64,000 nucleotides of DNA from Streptomyces zaomyceticus. GTDB lineage: Bacteria; Actinomycetota; Actinomycetes; Streptomycetales; Streptomycetaceae. The position numbers and the translations under genes were made by a program. The notes under the pieces were generated by a model, which saw only the letters and a program-made list of their open reading frames with translations, searched no databases and was not told where the DNA came from. This document shows, in pieces, positions 41,997 to 50,694 of the stretch. The first letter of the stretch is position 1, and each line of letters opens with the position of its first letter. The stretch covers positions 1-64,000 of the forward strand of contig NZ_BNBZ01000037.1 of NCBI RefSeq assembly GCF_014656215.1, read 5' to 3'.

Positions 41997-42578
41997 TTGC
42001 GCAAGCTCACGTACTTCATCGCCTGCACCATCGACGGCTTCATCGGTGACCCCAAGGGCGACGCCACCTCCATGTACAAGTTCGTGGACGCCGAGTTCCT
42101 GGCGTTCCTGACCGGCGAATACCCGGAGACCGTCTCGGCCCAGGGCCGGGAGCAGCTCGGGATCACCGTCGAGAACAAGCGGTTCGACACCGTCGTCCAG
42201 GGAGCGGGCTCGTACCGGGTCGCCCTGGACGTCGGCATCACCAGCCCCTACAGCCATCTGAGGGAGTTCGTCGCCACCCGCTCGCTGGCCGAGTCGCCCC
42301 ACCCCGACGTGGAACTGATCGCCGACGACCTCGTCGGCCGCGTCCGTGAGCTCAAGGCCGAGGACAGCCCCCTCGACATCTGGCTCTGCGGGGGCTCCGG
42401 GATCGCCGGTGAACTCATCGAGGAGATCGACGAGCTGGTCATCAAGACCTATCCGCAGGTCTACGGCTCCGGCATGCCGATGTTCGGCGCCGGCTTCGAG
42501 CCCCGCGACTTCGCACTGGAGGACCTGCGCGTCTTCGACAACGGCGTGTTCGTCCGCAGGTACTCCAGGAAGCGGTGA
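41997..42578 (+). CDS. Dihydrofolate-reductase-like (RibD C-terminal) protein
   Basis: A 193-residue reductase-like protein of the RibD_C/DHFR superfamily (LRKLTYFIACTIDGFIGDPKGDA ... LDIWLCGGSGIAGELIEEIDELVIKTYPQVYGSGMPMF). Family members are mostly uncharacterised NADPH-dependent enzymes. The TTG at 41997 after GAAGAGGA is preferred; a GTG at 41982 and the ATG at 41934 are in frame, but the latter lies inside the operator repeat. Probably controlled by the divergent TetR. Confidence 0.8.
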   Translation: MRKLTYFIACTIDGFIGDPKGDATSMYKFVDAEFLAFLTGEYPETVSAQGREQLGITVENKRFDTVVQGAGSYRVALDVGITSPYSHLREFVATRSLAESPHPDVELIADDLVGRVRELKAEDSPLDIWLCGGSGIAGELIEEIDELVIKTYPQVYGSGMPMFGAGFEPRDFALEDLRVFDNGVFVRRYSRKR

Positions 42579-42620
42579 CGGCGGGAAGCGCTCCCGTGCG
42601 AGCCGTCCTACCCTGGACGT

Positions 42621-42908
42621 ATGGGTGACGAGGAGCCTCGCACGACGCGGGACCCCCGGGCCGAGCACAGGTGCCCGGCCTGCGGGCAGCAGCGAGCGAC
42701 GATGGCCACCCGGCACAAGGTCCTCGGGGCCTGGGTGCCGGAGTGGGAGGTACAGCCCTGCCGCAACCCGGACTGCGCGCTGCACGAGGCCGCGGAGGCG
42801 GGTCTCGGCGATGCCGCGGAAGCGACCGCCGACGTGGGTGCGGAAGCGACGAGCACGCACGTGACCGGCAAGAACGACGAGATCGGGAGAAGTCCGGCCC
42901 CAGGGTGA
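42621..42908 (+). CDS. Small zinc-ribbon-like hypothetical protein
   Basis: A 95-residue protein whose first half has CPACGQQ and, 27 residues on, CRNPDC, which together could form a zinc ribbon. The C-terminal half is Ala/Glu/Thr-rich and probably disordered. The ATG lies 6 bp after TACCCT, so it should be leaderless. It is not recognised as a named family; similar proteins appear common in Streptomyces. Confidence 0.65.
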   Translation: MGDEEPRTTRDPRAEHRCPACGQQRATMATRHKVLGAWVPEWEVQPCRNPDCALHEAAEAGLGDAAEATADVGAEATSTHVTGKNDEIGRSPAPG

Positions 42909-42950
42909 CCGGACGCGCGCCGGAGCCGGTCATACCGCTACAGTCCGCGC

Positions 42951-43370
42951 ATGTCATCGGAGTCGACAGAAGTCTGGACCGGCTGGTACCGGGACCGCAG
43001 CGGCGCGGAAGCGATCGTCATCACGGCCGACGGGCGGCATGTGGCCACCCGGATCAGGGGGATCGAGTACACGGGCGAGAGCTTCGCCGCGCTCAGCGCG
43101 GCCGACGAGGGCGGGCAGGCCCTCACCGGCTGCGTCCTGGAGTGGGACCTGCCGCTCCCCGTCGTCATCGACGGCGCCACCCAGCCGGCCACGCTGAGCT
43201 GTCTGCTGACGCTCGGTGAGCGCGCGGACCTGAGTCTGACGCTGCACTGCGGCGGAGCCGCATTCGAATCGTGTGTCGCCGGAGGTGACTTCGACGGGGC
43301 CCTGGAGCGGGTCCGGCGCCAGCTTCCGCCCGGCGCCGACTTCGGCCGCCGGCTGCTTCAGGCGGCCTGA
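42951..43370 (+). CDS. Conserved hypothetical protein (DUF6304-like)
   Basis: A 139-residue soluble protein that I associate with DUF6304 with limited certainty. It is predicted mainly beta (WYRDRSGAEAIVITADGRHVATRIRGIEY ... GCVLEWDLPLPVVIDG ... LSLTLHCGGAAF) with a short C-terminal helix. No catalytic motif. The ATG lies 6 bp after TACAGT (leaderless pattern). A terminator follows. Confidence 0.7.
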   Translation: MSSESTEVWTGWYRDRSGAEAIVITADGRHVATRIRGIEYTGESFAALSAADEGGQALTGCVLEWDLPLPVVIDGATQPATLSCLLTLGERADLSLTLHCGGAAFESCVAGGDFDGALERVRRQLPPGADFGRRLLQAA

Positions 43371-43430
43371 GGCCGAGGGCCGCTCCGGCGGCCCGGGAAC
43401 GGAGCCGCTCCGGCGCTCCCGGAACGAGGA

Positions 43431-43460
43431 CGGCGGCGCCCCGGGGAGGGGGCGCCGCCG
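43431..43460. terminator. Bidirectional terminator before snapalysin
   Basis: CGGCGGCGCCCC pairs with GGGGCGCCGCCG around a short GGGGAG-type loop, between two convergent genes. Confidence 0.75.
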
Positions 43461-43481
43461 CACTGTTTCTCCCTCGCGCAC

Positions 43482-44126
43482 TCAGCCCTTGAAGGCGGAG
43501 GCGAGCCCGTTGCGCCACAACTGGTCGACGCGGGAGCGCTCCTGGGAGTTCGGCTGCGCGTTCTGGCAGGACGTGCCGGGGCCGCCGCCCGACATCAGCT
43601 CACTGCACGGACCGCTGTAGTGGTCCGGCAGCCCGAGGACGTGCCCGGTCTCGTGGGCGGTCACCCGGGTGGAGTTGTACTGCTGGTTCTGCCGGTAGTC
43701 GAGGAAGATGTAGCCGCTGCCGTGGCCGTCGGTGCTCGCGTACGAGCCGCGGGAGTCGTTTCCCTCGTAGTACCGGAAGTCGGGGTTGCTGCCCTCGACG
43801 AGCCGGACGTTCGCCACCGAGCTGTTCCAGATCTGGGTGGAGCGGGCTATCTGGGTGCGGAAGCTCGGCGCGTTGGAGGCGCTGTAGACGACGGTGACGG
43901 CCGCCGCGCCGGGGTTGGCCGCCCGCTTCTTCGCCACGGACTTCACGACGGCGTCGAAGAAGGCCTTGTTGGCCTTGGCGTCCTCGGCCGAACCGGCGTA
44001 CGCGACGGCGGTGTTGCCCGCCGGGACGGTGTTGACGGCCCCGGCCGGGGCCGCACCGAGGGAGACGGCGAGACCGAGACCGAGGGTGGCGGTCAGTACA
44101 GAGGTGAGGACCTTGGGGTGACGCAT
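43482..44126 (-). CDS. snpA: Snapalysin, small secreted M7 metalloprotease
   Basis: A secreted neutral protease of 214 residues. A Sec signal peptide (MRHPKVLTSVLTATLGLGLAVSLGAAPAGA) and a short propeptide precede the mature enzyme. The zinc motif is THETGHVLGLPDH (HExxHxxGxxD), which defines family M7, known almost only from Streptomyces. Two cysteines (PCSELMSGGGPGTSC) probably form a disulfide. The divergent LysR gene is the usual activator in snpA loci. Confidence 0.95.
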   Translation of the reverse strand: MRHPKVLTSVLTATLGLGLAVSLGAAPAGAVNTVPAGNTAVAYAGSAEDAKANKAFFDAVVKSVAKKRAANPGAAAVTVVYSASNAPSFRTQIARSTQIWNSSVANVRLVEGSNPDFRYYEGNDSRGSYASTDGHGSGYIFLDYRQNQQYNSTRVTAHETGHVLGLPDHYSGPCSELMSGGGPGTSCQNAQPNSQERSRVDQLWRNGLASAFKG

Positions 44127-44311
44127 GGGGGGCTCCTCCTGTAGGGGATGGAGAGAGTCTCGGGGGAGCCGGGGCGTGTGGGGATGATGTCAACCACCGA
44201 TAGCCCCACCGCATCACCATGCTGGAACGCCCTCAACTGCCTTGTAATGAAAGGTGATTGAGGAGTTCCGGGTATCTGGTGCGACTCAGGGCGCCGCCCT
44301 ACCCTCGGGGC

Positions 44312-45280
44312 ATGGAGCTGGAGGTGAGACACCTGCGCGCGCTCTGCGCCATCGCGGACACGGGCAGCCTGCACAAGGCTGCCCGTCAACTGGGCATGAG
44401 CCAGCCCTCGCTGACCACCCAGCTGCGCCGCATCGAGAACTCCCTCGGCGCCGAACTCTTCTCCCGCGGGCGCACCGGCTGCCGCCCCACCCCGCTCGGC
44501 CGCTCCCTGCTCAGCCGGGCCCGCCCCCTCGTCGCCGACATGGCCGCGCTCGTCACCGAGACCCGGGCGGCTGCCGCCCGCACCGACGGACTCGGACTCC
44601 GCGTCGGCTCCACGGCCAGCCGGGCCCTCCCCGGCTGGCTGCGCCGGCTCCGCCAGCGACTGCCCGGCACCGACATCGGCCTCCGGATGGACGTCTCCGC
44701 GAACGCGCTGCTCCGTACCGTCGCCGCGGGCCAGCTCGACGTGGCCTTCGTGCACGAGGTGGAGGGCTGCCCGCTGAGGGTTCCCGAGGGGCTCGACGGA
44801 CGGGTCCTGGTCGACCGCGAACCGCAGTTCGTCTCCATGGCCCGCGACCACCCGGCCGCCGCCCGGCCCGTCGTGGACCTCGCCGACCTGGCCGCCGACC
44901 ACTGGATGGTGGACCCCACCGTGGACGGCGAGTGGGACGGGCTCCGGCGGGTCCTGGAAGCCGCCGGCATCGACCCGCCGCTGCTGCACGGCGACTACCA
45001 CACGGCGGCCTCGCTCATCGCCCTCGGCGAGGCCGTCGCGCCCTGCCAGCCGACCTCGGCCCCGCGCGAGGACATGGCGATCCGCCCGCTGCGCGGCGAC
45101 CCCCTGGCGGTCCGGCTCCTGCTGTACGCGCGGCCCGGGGCGCCCCTGGACACGCTGTACGCGGAACTCGCCTCGGCCTACCGGGAGGTGGCCCTGAGGG
45201 CGGCCCCGTACCGTGAGTGGCTCCGCCGCCAGGGGACGGCCGCGGAGCTGTCGGTGGGACCGTGCATGATGACGGCATGA
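44312..45280 (+). CDS. snpR: LysR-family regulator of snapalysin (SnpR-like)
   Basis: A 322-residue LysR protein: N-terminal winged helix (VRHLRALCAIADTGSLHKAARQLGMSQPSLTTQLRRIENSLGAELFSRGRTG) and a periplasmic-binding-like effector domain from ~90. The locus layout, divergent from snpA with a 185-bp gap, matches the described snpA-snpR/mprR pairs in which the LysR protein activates the protease. The gap contains ATCACC (44213) and GGTGAT (44253), a possible site. The ATG lies 6 bp after TACCCT (leaderless). Confidence 0.87.
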   Translation: MELEVRHLRALCAIADTGSLHKAARQLGMSQPSLTTQLRRIENSLGAELFSRGRTGCRPTPLGRSLLSRARPLVADMAALVTETRAAAARTDGLGLRVGSTASRALPGWLRRLRQRLPGTDIGLRMDVSANALLRTVAAGQLDVAFVHEVEGCPLRVPEGLDGRVLVDREPQFVSMARDHPAAARPVVDLADLAADHWMVDPTVDGEWDGLRRVLEAAGIDPPLLHGDYHTAASLIALGEAVAPCQPTSAPREDMAIRPLRGDPLAVRLLLYARPGAPLDTLYAELASAYREVALRAAPYREWLRRQGTAAELSVGPCMMTA

Positions 45281-45753
45281 GCGAACACCCGGCGCGGGCA
45301 GAGGTCCGCCACGCACGCCCGGACGACCTGCCGCGCGTCGTGGAACTCGTCGCCGAACACGCGGCGTACGAGAAGGGGGACCCGCCGGCTCCCGGCCTCG
45401 CCGACCGGCTCGGCCGCCTTCTCTTCGGCCCGGAGCCGCCCCGCCTCCGCTGCCTGGTCGCCGTCCTCCCCGACGGCACCCTGGCGGGCTACGCGACGTG
45501 CGCGCCGGAACTCTCCACGTGGGACGGCGCGGAGTACCTCCACATGGACTGCCTCTACCTCACCGAGACCTCCCGGGGCCACGGCCTGGGACCGCTCCTG
45601 ATGGCAGCGGTCCGCGCGGAGGCGGGCCGCCTCGGTCTGCCGGAGGTCCAGTGGCAGACCCCGGCGTGGAACGAGAGCGCGATCCGCTTCTACGACCGGC
45701 TGGGCGCCACGTCGAAGGAGAAGCGCCGCTACAGCCTGCCGGTGGAGGACTGA
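45277..45753 (+). CDS. GNAT acetyltransferase, diamine-acetyltransferase-like
   Basis: A 158-residue GNAT. The order RHARPDDLPRVVELVAEHAAYEKGD ... HMDCLYLTETSRGHGLGPLLMAAVRAEAGRLG ... WQTPAWNESAIRFYDRLGA is close to spermidine/spermine N1-acetyltransferases, so a polyamine-like substrate is possible. The ATG overlaps the LysR stop (ATGA), so both come from one transcript. Confidence 0.85.
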   Translation: MSEHPARAEVRHARPDDLPRVVELVAEHAAYEKGDPPAPGLADRLGRLLFGPEPPRLRCLVAVLPDGTLAGYATCAPELSTWDGAEYLHMDCLYLTETSRGHGLGPLLMAAVRAEAGRLGLPEVQWQTPAWNESAIRFYDRLGATSKEKRRYSLPVED

Positions 45754-45805
45754 GGGGGCGTCCGGAGCAGGCCGCCCGGGGGAGCCTCAGCCCCCCGTGT
45801 GGGCC

Positions 45806-46936
45806 TCAGCCTCGTGGCGGCCAGGGCCCGGCGAGCAGCCGCTCGGCCTCCGTGACGATCGGCGCCGCGAGCCGTGCGCGGGTGCCCGCCCGGATCGCCG
45901 TCCAGTCGTTGTGGGCCTCGACCCCGGCGAACAGCGCCGCCAGACCTGCCGGCCGGGACAGGGGGCGCCAGCCCTCGTGGATGATCACATCGCCGCCGGC
46001 CCCGGGATCGAGGGAGCCGTTCACGATCAGCCGGAGCCACCAGCGCACGAGTTCCCACCGCGCGGCCTCCCACGGGAGACCCGTGTCGTCCCGGGGGAGG
46101 CCGTCGGCCAGACCCAGCTCGTCGATCACCTTCTCGAAGAGGCCTTCGGCGCGATCGTGTTCCGCCCGGGTCAGACCGGCGAGCAGCGGGACGGACTCCG
46201 TGTCCACGTCGAGCACCAGTGCCGTCAGAGCCGCCTCGATCAACTGCTCGGGGAAGTGCCGCCGGCCGATCAGGCGCTCGAGGGCCAGCATCCGGAAGCA
46301 CTCGACGGCCTCCCGCGCGCTGAGGGCGTAGGGGGTGTACGGCGTGGGCGCGGTGGCGTCGTAGCCGCCGTCCTCGACGAAGTACGACCAGAAGTCGACG
46401 GTGGCGTGGGCGGTGAGGCCGCTCGACGCTCCGATGAACTCGCGCCGGATGTAGTCGGCGAGGTCGTTCCCGTAGAAGATGACGTCGGTCTGCTGGACGG
46501 ACAGCACGGGGTGGCCCCACTCGCCCGCCGTGCCGGGCAGGAAGCGGTGGGCGAAGACGGGGACGAGCTGCGGCACGCTCGCCGACTCGGCCCGGGCGAC
46601 CCGCACCGCCTCGGCGGTGCCCGAGGGCCTCGGGCTCCAGGAGGGATGCCAGAAGCCGTTGCGCTCCACGTCGAACAGCATTCCCTCGACGGGCCGGGCC
46701 AGCAGGTCGGCCAGCTGTCCGGGGTCGCCGTCGCGCCAGTCGGGCCAGGACGTCCCGAGCGGGAGTCCGGCGCCGAGGAAGACCCGGTGATCCGCCGCGA
46801 ACGAGAATCCGAACCGCGCCTCGACGTCGTCGAGTTCACGCTCGTCGAGCCCCGGCCCGATCTCGTACCGCAGCATGCCCTGGAGGGCTCGGGCGCCTTC
46901 CGGCGTCAGCCGCCGGGGCGACGGAGGGGTCGACAT
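45806..46936 (-). CDS. SUKH (SMI1/KNR4)-like protein with extra C-terminal domain
   Basis: A 376-residue protein. Residues ~25-170 have the SUKH pattern (LDERELDDVEARFGFSFAADHRVFLGAGLPLG ... WPDWRDGD ... VPVFAHRFLP ... VLSVQQTDVIFYGNDLADYIRREF). SUKH proteins often serve as immunity proteins against nuclease toxins, but no toxin gene is adjacent. The ~200-residue C-terminal part is not recognised. It ends next to the GNAT gene and begins 4 bp after the VOC stop, so the two form a unit. Confidence 0.72.
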   Translation of the reverse strand: MSTPPSPRRLTPEGARALQGMLRYEIGPGLDERELDDVEARFGFSFAADHRVFLGAGLPLGTSWPDWRDGDPGQLADLLARPVEGMLFDVERNGFWHPSWSPRPSGTAEAVRVARAESASVPQLVPVFAHRFLPGTAGEWGHPVLSVQQTDVIFYGNDLADYIRREFIGASSGLTAHATVDFWSYFVEDGGYDATAPTPYTPYALSAREAVECFRMLALERLIGRRHFPEQLIEAALTALVLDVDTESVPLLAGLTRAEHDRAEGLFEKVIDELGLADGLPRDDTGLPWEAARWELVRWWLRLIVNGSLDPGAGGDVIIHEGWRPLSRPAGLAALFAGVEAHNDWTAIRAGTRARLAAPIVTEAERLLAGPWPPRG

Positions 46937-46940
46937 CCGG

Positions 46941-47327
46941 CTACCCCTCGACGTCCTGCGGGTACCAGCGCAGCTCGACCGTGTTCCCGTCCGGGTCCCT
47001 GACGTAGACCGACTGGGCCGAACCGCGGGCGCCCCAGCGCGGAACGGGCCCTTCGAGGACGTCGAACGTCCCGGAGTCGACGACCTCCTGCCAGTCGAGG
47101 GGGTCCACGACCAGACAGATGTGATCGACGTTGGACTCGCCCCGCGGGCGGGAGAACAGGTCGATGACGGTGCTCTCGTCGATGCGTACGGAGGGGAAGG
47201 ACACCTTGCCGGCCCGCCACTCCTCGACGCGCTCGGGCGCGAGGCCGAGGAGGCCGGTGTAGAACGCGAGCGCCGTTTCGACGTCGGTCACGTTGAGTAC
47301 CAGATGGTCGAGAGCCTTGACGCGCAT
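46941..47327 (-). CDS. VOC-superfamily (glyoxalase/dioxygenase) protein
   Basis: A 128-residue single VOC domain: paired beta-alpha-beta units start at ALDHLVLNVTDVETALAFYTGLLGL and NVDHICLVVD, and metal ligands are likely His8, the later His in VDHIC and Glu in GNTVELRWYP. Function could be isomerase, dioxygenase or antibiotic binding; the sequence does not decide. First gene of a two-gene unit with the SUKH-like protein. Confidence 0.82.
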   Translation of the reverse strand: MRVKALDHLVLNVTDVETALAFYTGLLGLAPERVEEWRAGKVSFPSVRIDESTVIDLFSRPRGESNVDHICLVVDPLDWQEVVDSGTFDVLEGPVPRWGARGSAQSVYVRDPDGNTVELRWYPQDVEG

Positions 47328-47370
47328 GGGATCACCCTTCTGTGGTTACGTCCGTATTCACACCGGGAAA

Positions 47371-47413
47371 GCCCGAAGGGGTACGACTGCCAGGCAGCCG
47401 TACCCCTTCGGGC
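47371..47413. terminator. sodN terminator
   Basis: GCCCGAAGGGGTACG and its complement form a stem of about 14 bp around an inner CTGCC/GGCAG hairpin, 14 bp past the sodN stop. Confidence 0.85.
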
Positions 47414-47426
47414 GGGAAAGAGAAGG

Positions 47427-47822
47427 TCAGGCCTTCTTCGTCTCCCAGAAGATGCGGTCGATCTCGGCGATGAGCTCCAGCGCCTTCTCGCCCGTCTTGG
47501 GGTCGGTCGACGCCTTGGCGGCCGAGAGGGCCTTCAGGGTGTCGTTGACCAGCTGGTTGAGCTCGGGGTACTTCTCGAAGTGCGGGGCCTTGAAGTAGTC
47601 GCTCCAGAGCACCGACACGTGGTGCTTGGCGAGCTCCGCGCGCTGCTCCTTGATGACCGTGGCGCGGGCGCGGAAGTGCGCGTCCTCGTTCGCCAGGTAC
47701 TTCTCCTGGACAGCCTTGACCGACTCGGCCTCGATGCGGGCCTGGGCCGGGTCGTACACGCCGCACGGGAGGTCGCAGTGGGCGCTGACCTTCACCTTGG
47801 GGGCAAACAGGCGGGAGAGCAT
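47427..47822 (-). CDS. sodN: Nickel superoxide dismutase
   Basis: SodN dismutes superoxide using a nickel hook at the N-terminus of the mature protein. The 131-residue precursor starts with a 14-residue leader (MLSRLFAPKVKVSA); cleavage exposes His15 (mature His1), Cys16 and Cys20 in HCDLPCGVYDP, the invariant Ni-binding motif. The rest is the four-helix bundle. Divergent sodX encodes the processing protease. Confidence 0.97.
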   Translation of the reverse strand: MLSRLFAPKVKVSAHCDLPCGVYDPAQARIEAESVKAVQEKYLANEDAHFRARATVIKEQRAELAKHHVSVLWSDYFKAPHFEKYPELNQLVNDTLKALSAAKASTDPKTGEKALELIAEIDRIFWETKKA

Positions 47823-47984
47823 TGAGCCGTCCTTCCTCGTGATCGTCTTCTCAGGTGGGACATTACTCGGTGAGAAGGGCGTTTTCGCGGGCGCCCCCTG
47901 GGGCTTAGGTCAAAAGTCCAGGGTCACCATGGGACTCGTGTACGAGTGGACGAGTCGACGCGCGGGCGGACCGGGAGGTGCCGG

Positions 47985-48419
47985 ATGAGGGAATCGGGGC
48001 GCGAGCGGGCGACGGAGTCAGGGCCTCCGTTCGGGATCGCCGAGGTGACGGGGGTGTCGATGGTGCCCACGCTGCTCCACGGCGATCAGCTGCTCGTGCA
48101 CTACGGCGGCCGGCTGCGGCCGGGCTGTGTGGCCGTGCTGAAACATCCGCTCCAGCAGGATCTGCTCATCGTGAAGCGGCTGATCGAGCGACGCGACGGC
48201 GGCTGGTGGGTGCTGGGGGACAACCCGGACGCCGAGGGCGACAGCCGGGTCTTCGGGGCCGTGCCGCCCGAGCTGGTTCTCGGGCGGGTGCGGGCGCGCT
48301 ACCGGCCGGTGACGCCGGGGCGTCAGCGGTCGCCGGGGGTGAGGCTCTCCTGGCTGCTCTCGGCGCTGAGGCCCGTGGGCTCCGACCGGTCGGCCTCCAG
48401 GCGCTTGCGGGCCCGGTAG
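47985..48419 (+). CDS. sodX: Nickel-type SOD maturation protease SodX
   Basis: A soluble S24/S26-type peptidase that removes the SodN leader. Ser25 (VTGVSMVPTL) and Lys64 (LIVKRL) form the catalytic dyad; GDNPDAEGDSRVFG is the conserved signal-peptidase box. Start ATG 47985 follows GGGAGGTG closely; in-frame codons upstream add a non-conserved arginine-rich stretch. The 144-residue product has a C-terminal tail whose last 97 bp overlap the convergent ABATE gene. Confidence 0.93.
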   Translation: MRESGRERATESGPPFGIAEVTGVSMVPTLLHGDQLLVHYGGRLRPGCVAVLKHPLQQDLLIVKRLIERRDGGWWVLGDNPDAEGDSRVFGAVPPELVLGRVRARYRPVTPGRQRSPGVRLSWLLSALRPVGSDRSASRRLRAR

Positions 48420-48952
48420 GCGGCCACGTTGGCGCGGGTCGCGCAGCGGTCCGAGCAGTAGCGGCGGGAGCGGTTGGTGGAGGTGTCCAGGTAGGCGTTG
48501 CGGCAGGGCGGTGCCTGGCAGAGGCCGAGCCGGTCGGCGCCGAACTCCGTCAGATGGAAGGCCAGCCCCATCGCGCAGATCGCGGCGTAACCCGTGGTCG
48601 CGTTCGAGGAGTGGTCGGCGAGGTGCATGTGCCACCGGGGGCGGCCGTTCTCGTCGAGGATGTCGTGGCCGGAGATCTGGGGGCTGACCGGGAACTCCAG
48701 GAGGAGCGAGTTCAGGAGGTCGACGGCCCCCGTGTGGTCGCCCTCGTCGGCCAGTGTGAAGACCGCCCGCAGCCGGCTCCGTACCGCGCGGAAGCGGGGC
48801 AGGTCCGCCTCCGTGACCCGCCGGGCCATCTGGGAGGCCTCGCCGAAGAGGTCCCGGACCACCTCGACGGAGGTGAGGGAGTCCTTGCTCCGGACCGGCT
48901 CCTCGGTGTTGACCAGACGTACGGCGAAATCCGAGTAATGGGCCAGTTCCAC
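48323..48952 (-). CDS. ABATE / CGNR zinc-finger regulator
   Basis: A 209-residue protein with an N-terminal ABATE (stress-induced regulator-like) domain (AHYSDFAVRLVNTEEP ... FGEASQMARRVTEADLPRFRAVRSRLRAVFTL) and a C-terminal CGNR-type zinc finger (LCQAPPCRNAYLDTSTNRSRRYCSDRCATRANVAAYRARKR) that probably binds DNA. GTG start. Target unknown; the divergent methyltransferase is a candidate. Confidence 0.88.
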   Translation of the reverse strand: MELAHYSDFAVRLVNTEEPVRSKDSLTSVEVVRDLFGEASQMARRVTEADLPRFRAVRSRLRAVFTLADEGDHTGAVDLLNSLLLEFPVSPQISGHDILDENGRPRWHMHLADHSSNATTGYAAICAMGLAFHLTEFGADRLGLCQAPPCRNAYLDTSTNRSRRYCSDRCATRANVAAYRARKRLEADRSEPTGLSAESSQESLTPGDR

Positions 48953-49046
48953 TTGTAGTCCTTACTTCGGCGGGCTAGTGTCTCGGTCGGAAGGGGTAAC
49001 GGCTGTTTCCCCTTCGAGGGTATTACGAAGAGGGGGAGGGGCGGCG

Positions 49047-49796
49047 ATGACCGGAACCGACTGGGCGGGCTGGCAGCAGAGCTGGGACCGTCAGCAGGAG
49101 TGGTACATGCCGGACCGTGAGGAGCGGTTCCGGGTGATGCTCGACATGGTCGAGGCCTTGGTGGGACCGAAGCCCCGCGTCCTCGACCTCGCGTGCGGTA
49201 CGGGAAGTATCACGGATCGGCTCCTCAAGAGGTTCCCGGAGTCGACCGCCACCGGTGTCGACCTCGACCCGGCACTCCTGGCCATCGCCGAGGGGTACTT
49301 CGCCGGCGACGAGCGGGTCACCTTCGTGACCGCCGACCTCAAGGACCCCGCGTGGGCCGCCCGGCTGCCCCACGACTCGTACGACGCCGTCCTCACCGCC
49401 ACCGCCCTCCACTGGCTCCACAGCGAGCCCCTGACGGCCCTCTACGGCCAGGTCGCCGGGCTCGTCCGCGACGGCGGCGTCTTCATGAACGCCGACCACA
49501 TGATCGACGAGGCCACCCCCCGCATCAACGCCGCCGAGCGCGCCCGACGCCACGCCGTCATGGACCGCGCCAGGACCGGCGGCGCCCTGGACTGGGCCGA
49601 GTGGTGGGCCCTCGCCGCCGCGGACCCGGTCCTCGCCGGGCCCACCGCCCGCCGCTTCGAGATCTACGGCGAGCACGCCGACGGCGACATGCCCTCCCCG
49701 CGCTGGCACGCCGAGACCCTCCGCACCGCCGGCTTCGGCGAGGCCAGGGCCGTCTGGGCCTCGCCCTCCGACACCCTGCTCCTCGCCGTGAAGTAG
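49047..49796 (+). CDS. Class I SAM-dependent methyltransferase
   Basis: A 249-residue Rossmann-fold methyltransferase. Motif I VLDLACGTGSITDRLL binds SAM, followed by ATGVDLDPALL and TADLKDP; SYDAVLTATALHWLHSEPL is motif IV. Trp-rich N-terminus (WAGWQQSWDRQQEWYMPDRE). Acceptor substrate unknown. A long GA-rich Shine-Dalgarno (GGGGGAGGGG) precedes the ATG. Confidence 0.88.
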   Translation: MTGTDWAGWQQSWDRQQEWYMPDREERFRVMLDMVEALVGPKPRVLDLACGTGSITDRLLKRFPESTATGVDLDPALLAIAEGYFAGDERVTFVTADLKDPAWAARLPHDSYDAVLTATALHWLHSEPLTALYGQVAGLVRDGGVFMNADHMIDEATPRINAAERARRHAVMDRARTGGALDWAEWWALAAADPVLAGPTARRFEIYGEHADGDMPSPRWHAETLRTAGFGEARAVWASPSDTLLLAVK

Positions 49797-49875
49797 CCGG
49801 GGGCCGGTCCCGGGTACGGGGGAGGTCTCCCCGGTACGGGAACGGTCTCCCGGGCAGGGGGAACGACGCCCCGGT

Positions 49876-49920
49876 ACGGGGAAGGGGCGGTACGGGAGAC
49901 CCGTACCGCCCCTTCCCCGT
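49876..49920. terminator. Very long perfect terminator hairpin
   Basis: A 21-bp perfect stem closes on the three-base loop AGA between the convergent methyltransferase and ABC-ATPase genes. Upstream (49806-49880) the motif CGGTACGGG recurs several times, apparently related to the stem sequence. Confidence 0.88.
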
Positions 49921-49926
49921 TTCCGG

Positions 49927-50694
49927 CTAGAGGACCTTCGAGAGGAAGGCCTTCGTCCGGTCGTGCTGGGGGTTGCCGAGCACGTCGCGCGGGTTGCCCG
50001 ACTCCACGACGACGCCGCCGTCCATGAAGACGAGCGAGTCGCCGACCTCGCGGGCGAAGCCCATCTCGTGGGTGACGACGATCATCGTCATGCCCGATTC
50101 GGCGAGGTCCCGCATGACGTCGAGGACGTCACCGACCAGCTCCGGGTCGAGCGCCGAGGTGGGCTCGTCGAAGAGCATCAGCTTGGGCTCCATCGCCAGC
50201 GCGCGGGCGATGGCGACACGCTGCTGCTGGCCGCCGGAGAGCTGCGACGGGTAGTTGCCCATCTTGTCGCCCAGGCCGACCCGGTCGAGCAGGCGCTCGG
50301 CGCGCTCGCGCGCCACCGCCTTGGACTCGCCCTTGACCTGGATCGGGGCCTCCATGACATTGCCCAGGGCCGTCATGTGGGGGAACAGGTTGAAGCGCTG
50401 GAAGACCATGCCGATGTCGCGGCGCTGGACGGCGACCTCGCTGTCCTTCAGCTCGTAGAGCTTGCCGCTCTTCTCCCGGTAGCCGACCAGCTGGCCGTCG
50501 ACCGACAGCCGGCCACCGTCGACACGCTCCAGGTGGTTGATGCAGCGCAGGAAGGTCGACTTGCCGGAGCCGGACGGACCGACCAGGCAGAAGACCTCAC
50601 CGTTCTGGACCTCCAGGTCGATGCCCCGGAGGATGTGGGCGGCGCCGTAGGACTTGTGGACGCCCTCTGCCTTGACCATGGGCTGACCGGTCAT
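49927..50694 (-). CDS. Polar amino-acid ABC transporter, ATPase
   Basis: A 255-residue GlnQ/GluA-type ATPase. Walker A GPSGSGKST, Q-loop FQRFNLFPHMTALGNV, signature LSGGQQQRVAIARAL, Walker B LMLFDEPTSALDPE and H-loop VVTHEMGFA are all present. The start overlaps the permease stop (ATGA). With the permease and binding protein it forms a three-gene importer; glutamate, glutamine or another polar amino acid is likely. Confidence 0.93.
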   Translation of the reverse strand: MTGQPMVKAEGVHKSYGAAHILRGIDLEVQNGEVFCLVGPSGSGKSTFLRCINHLERVDGGRLSVDGQLVGYREKSGKLYELKDSEVAVQRRDIGMVFQRFNLFPHMTALGNVMEAPIQVKGESKAVARERAERLLDRVGLGDKMGNYPSQLSGGQQQRVAIARALAMEPKLMLFDEPTSALDPELVGDVLDVMRDLAESGMTMIVVTHEMGFAREVGDSLVFMDGGVVVESGNPRDVLGNPQHDRTKAFLSKVL

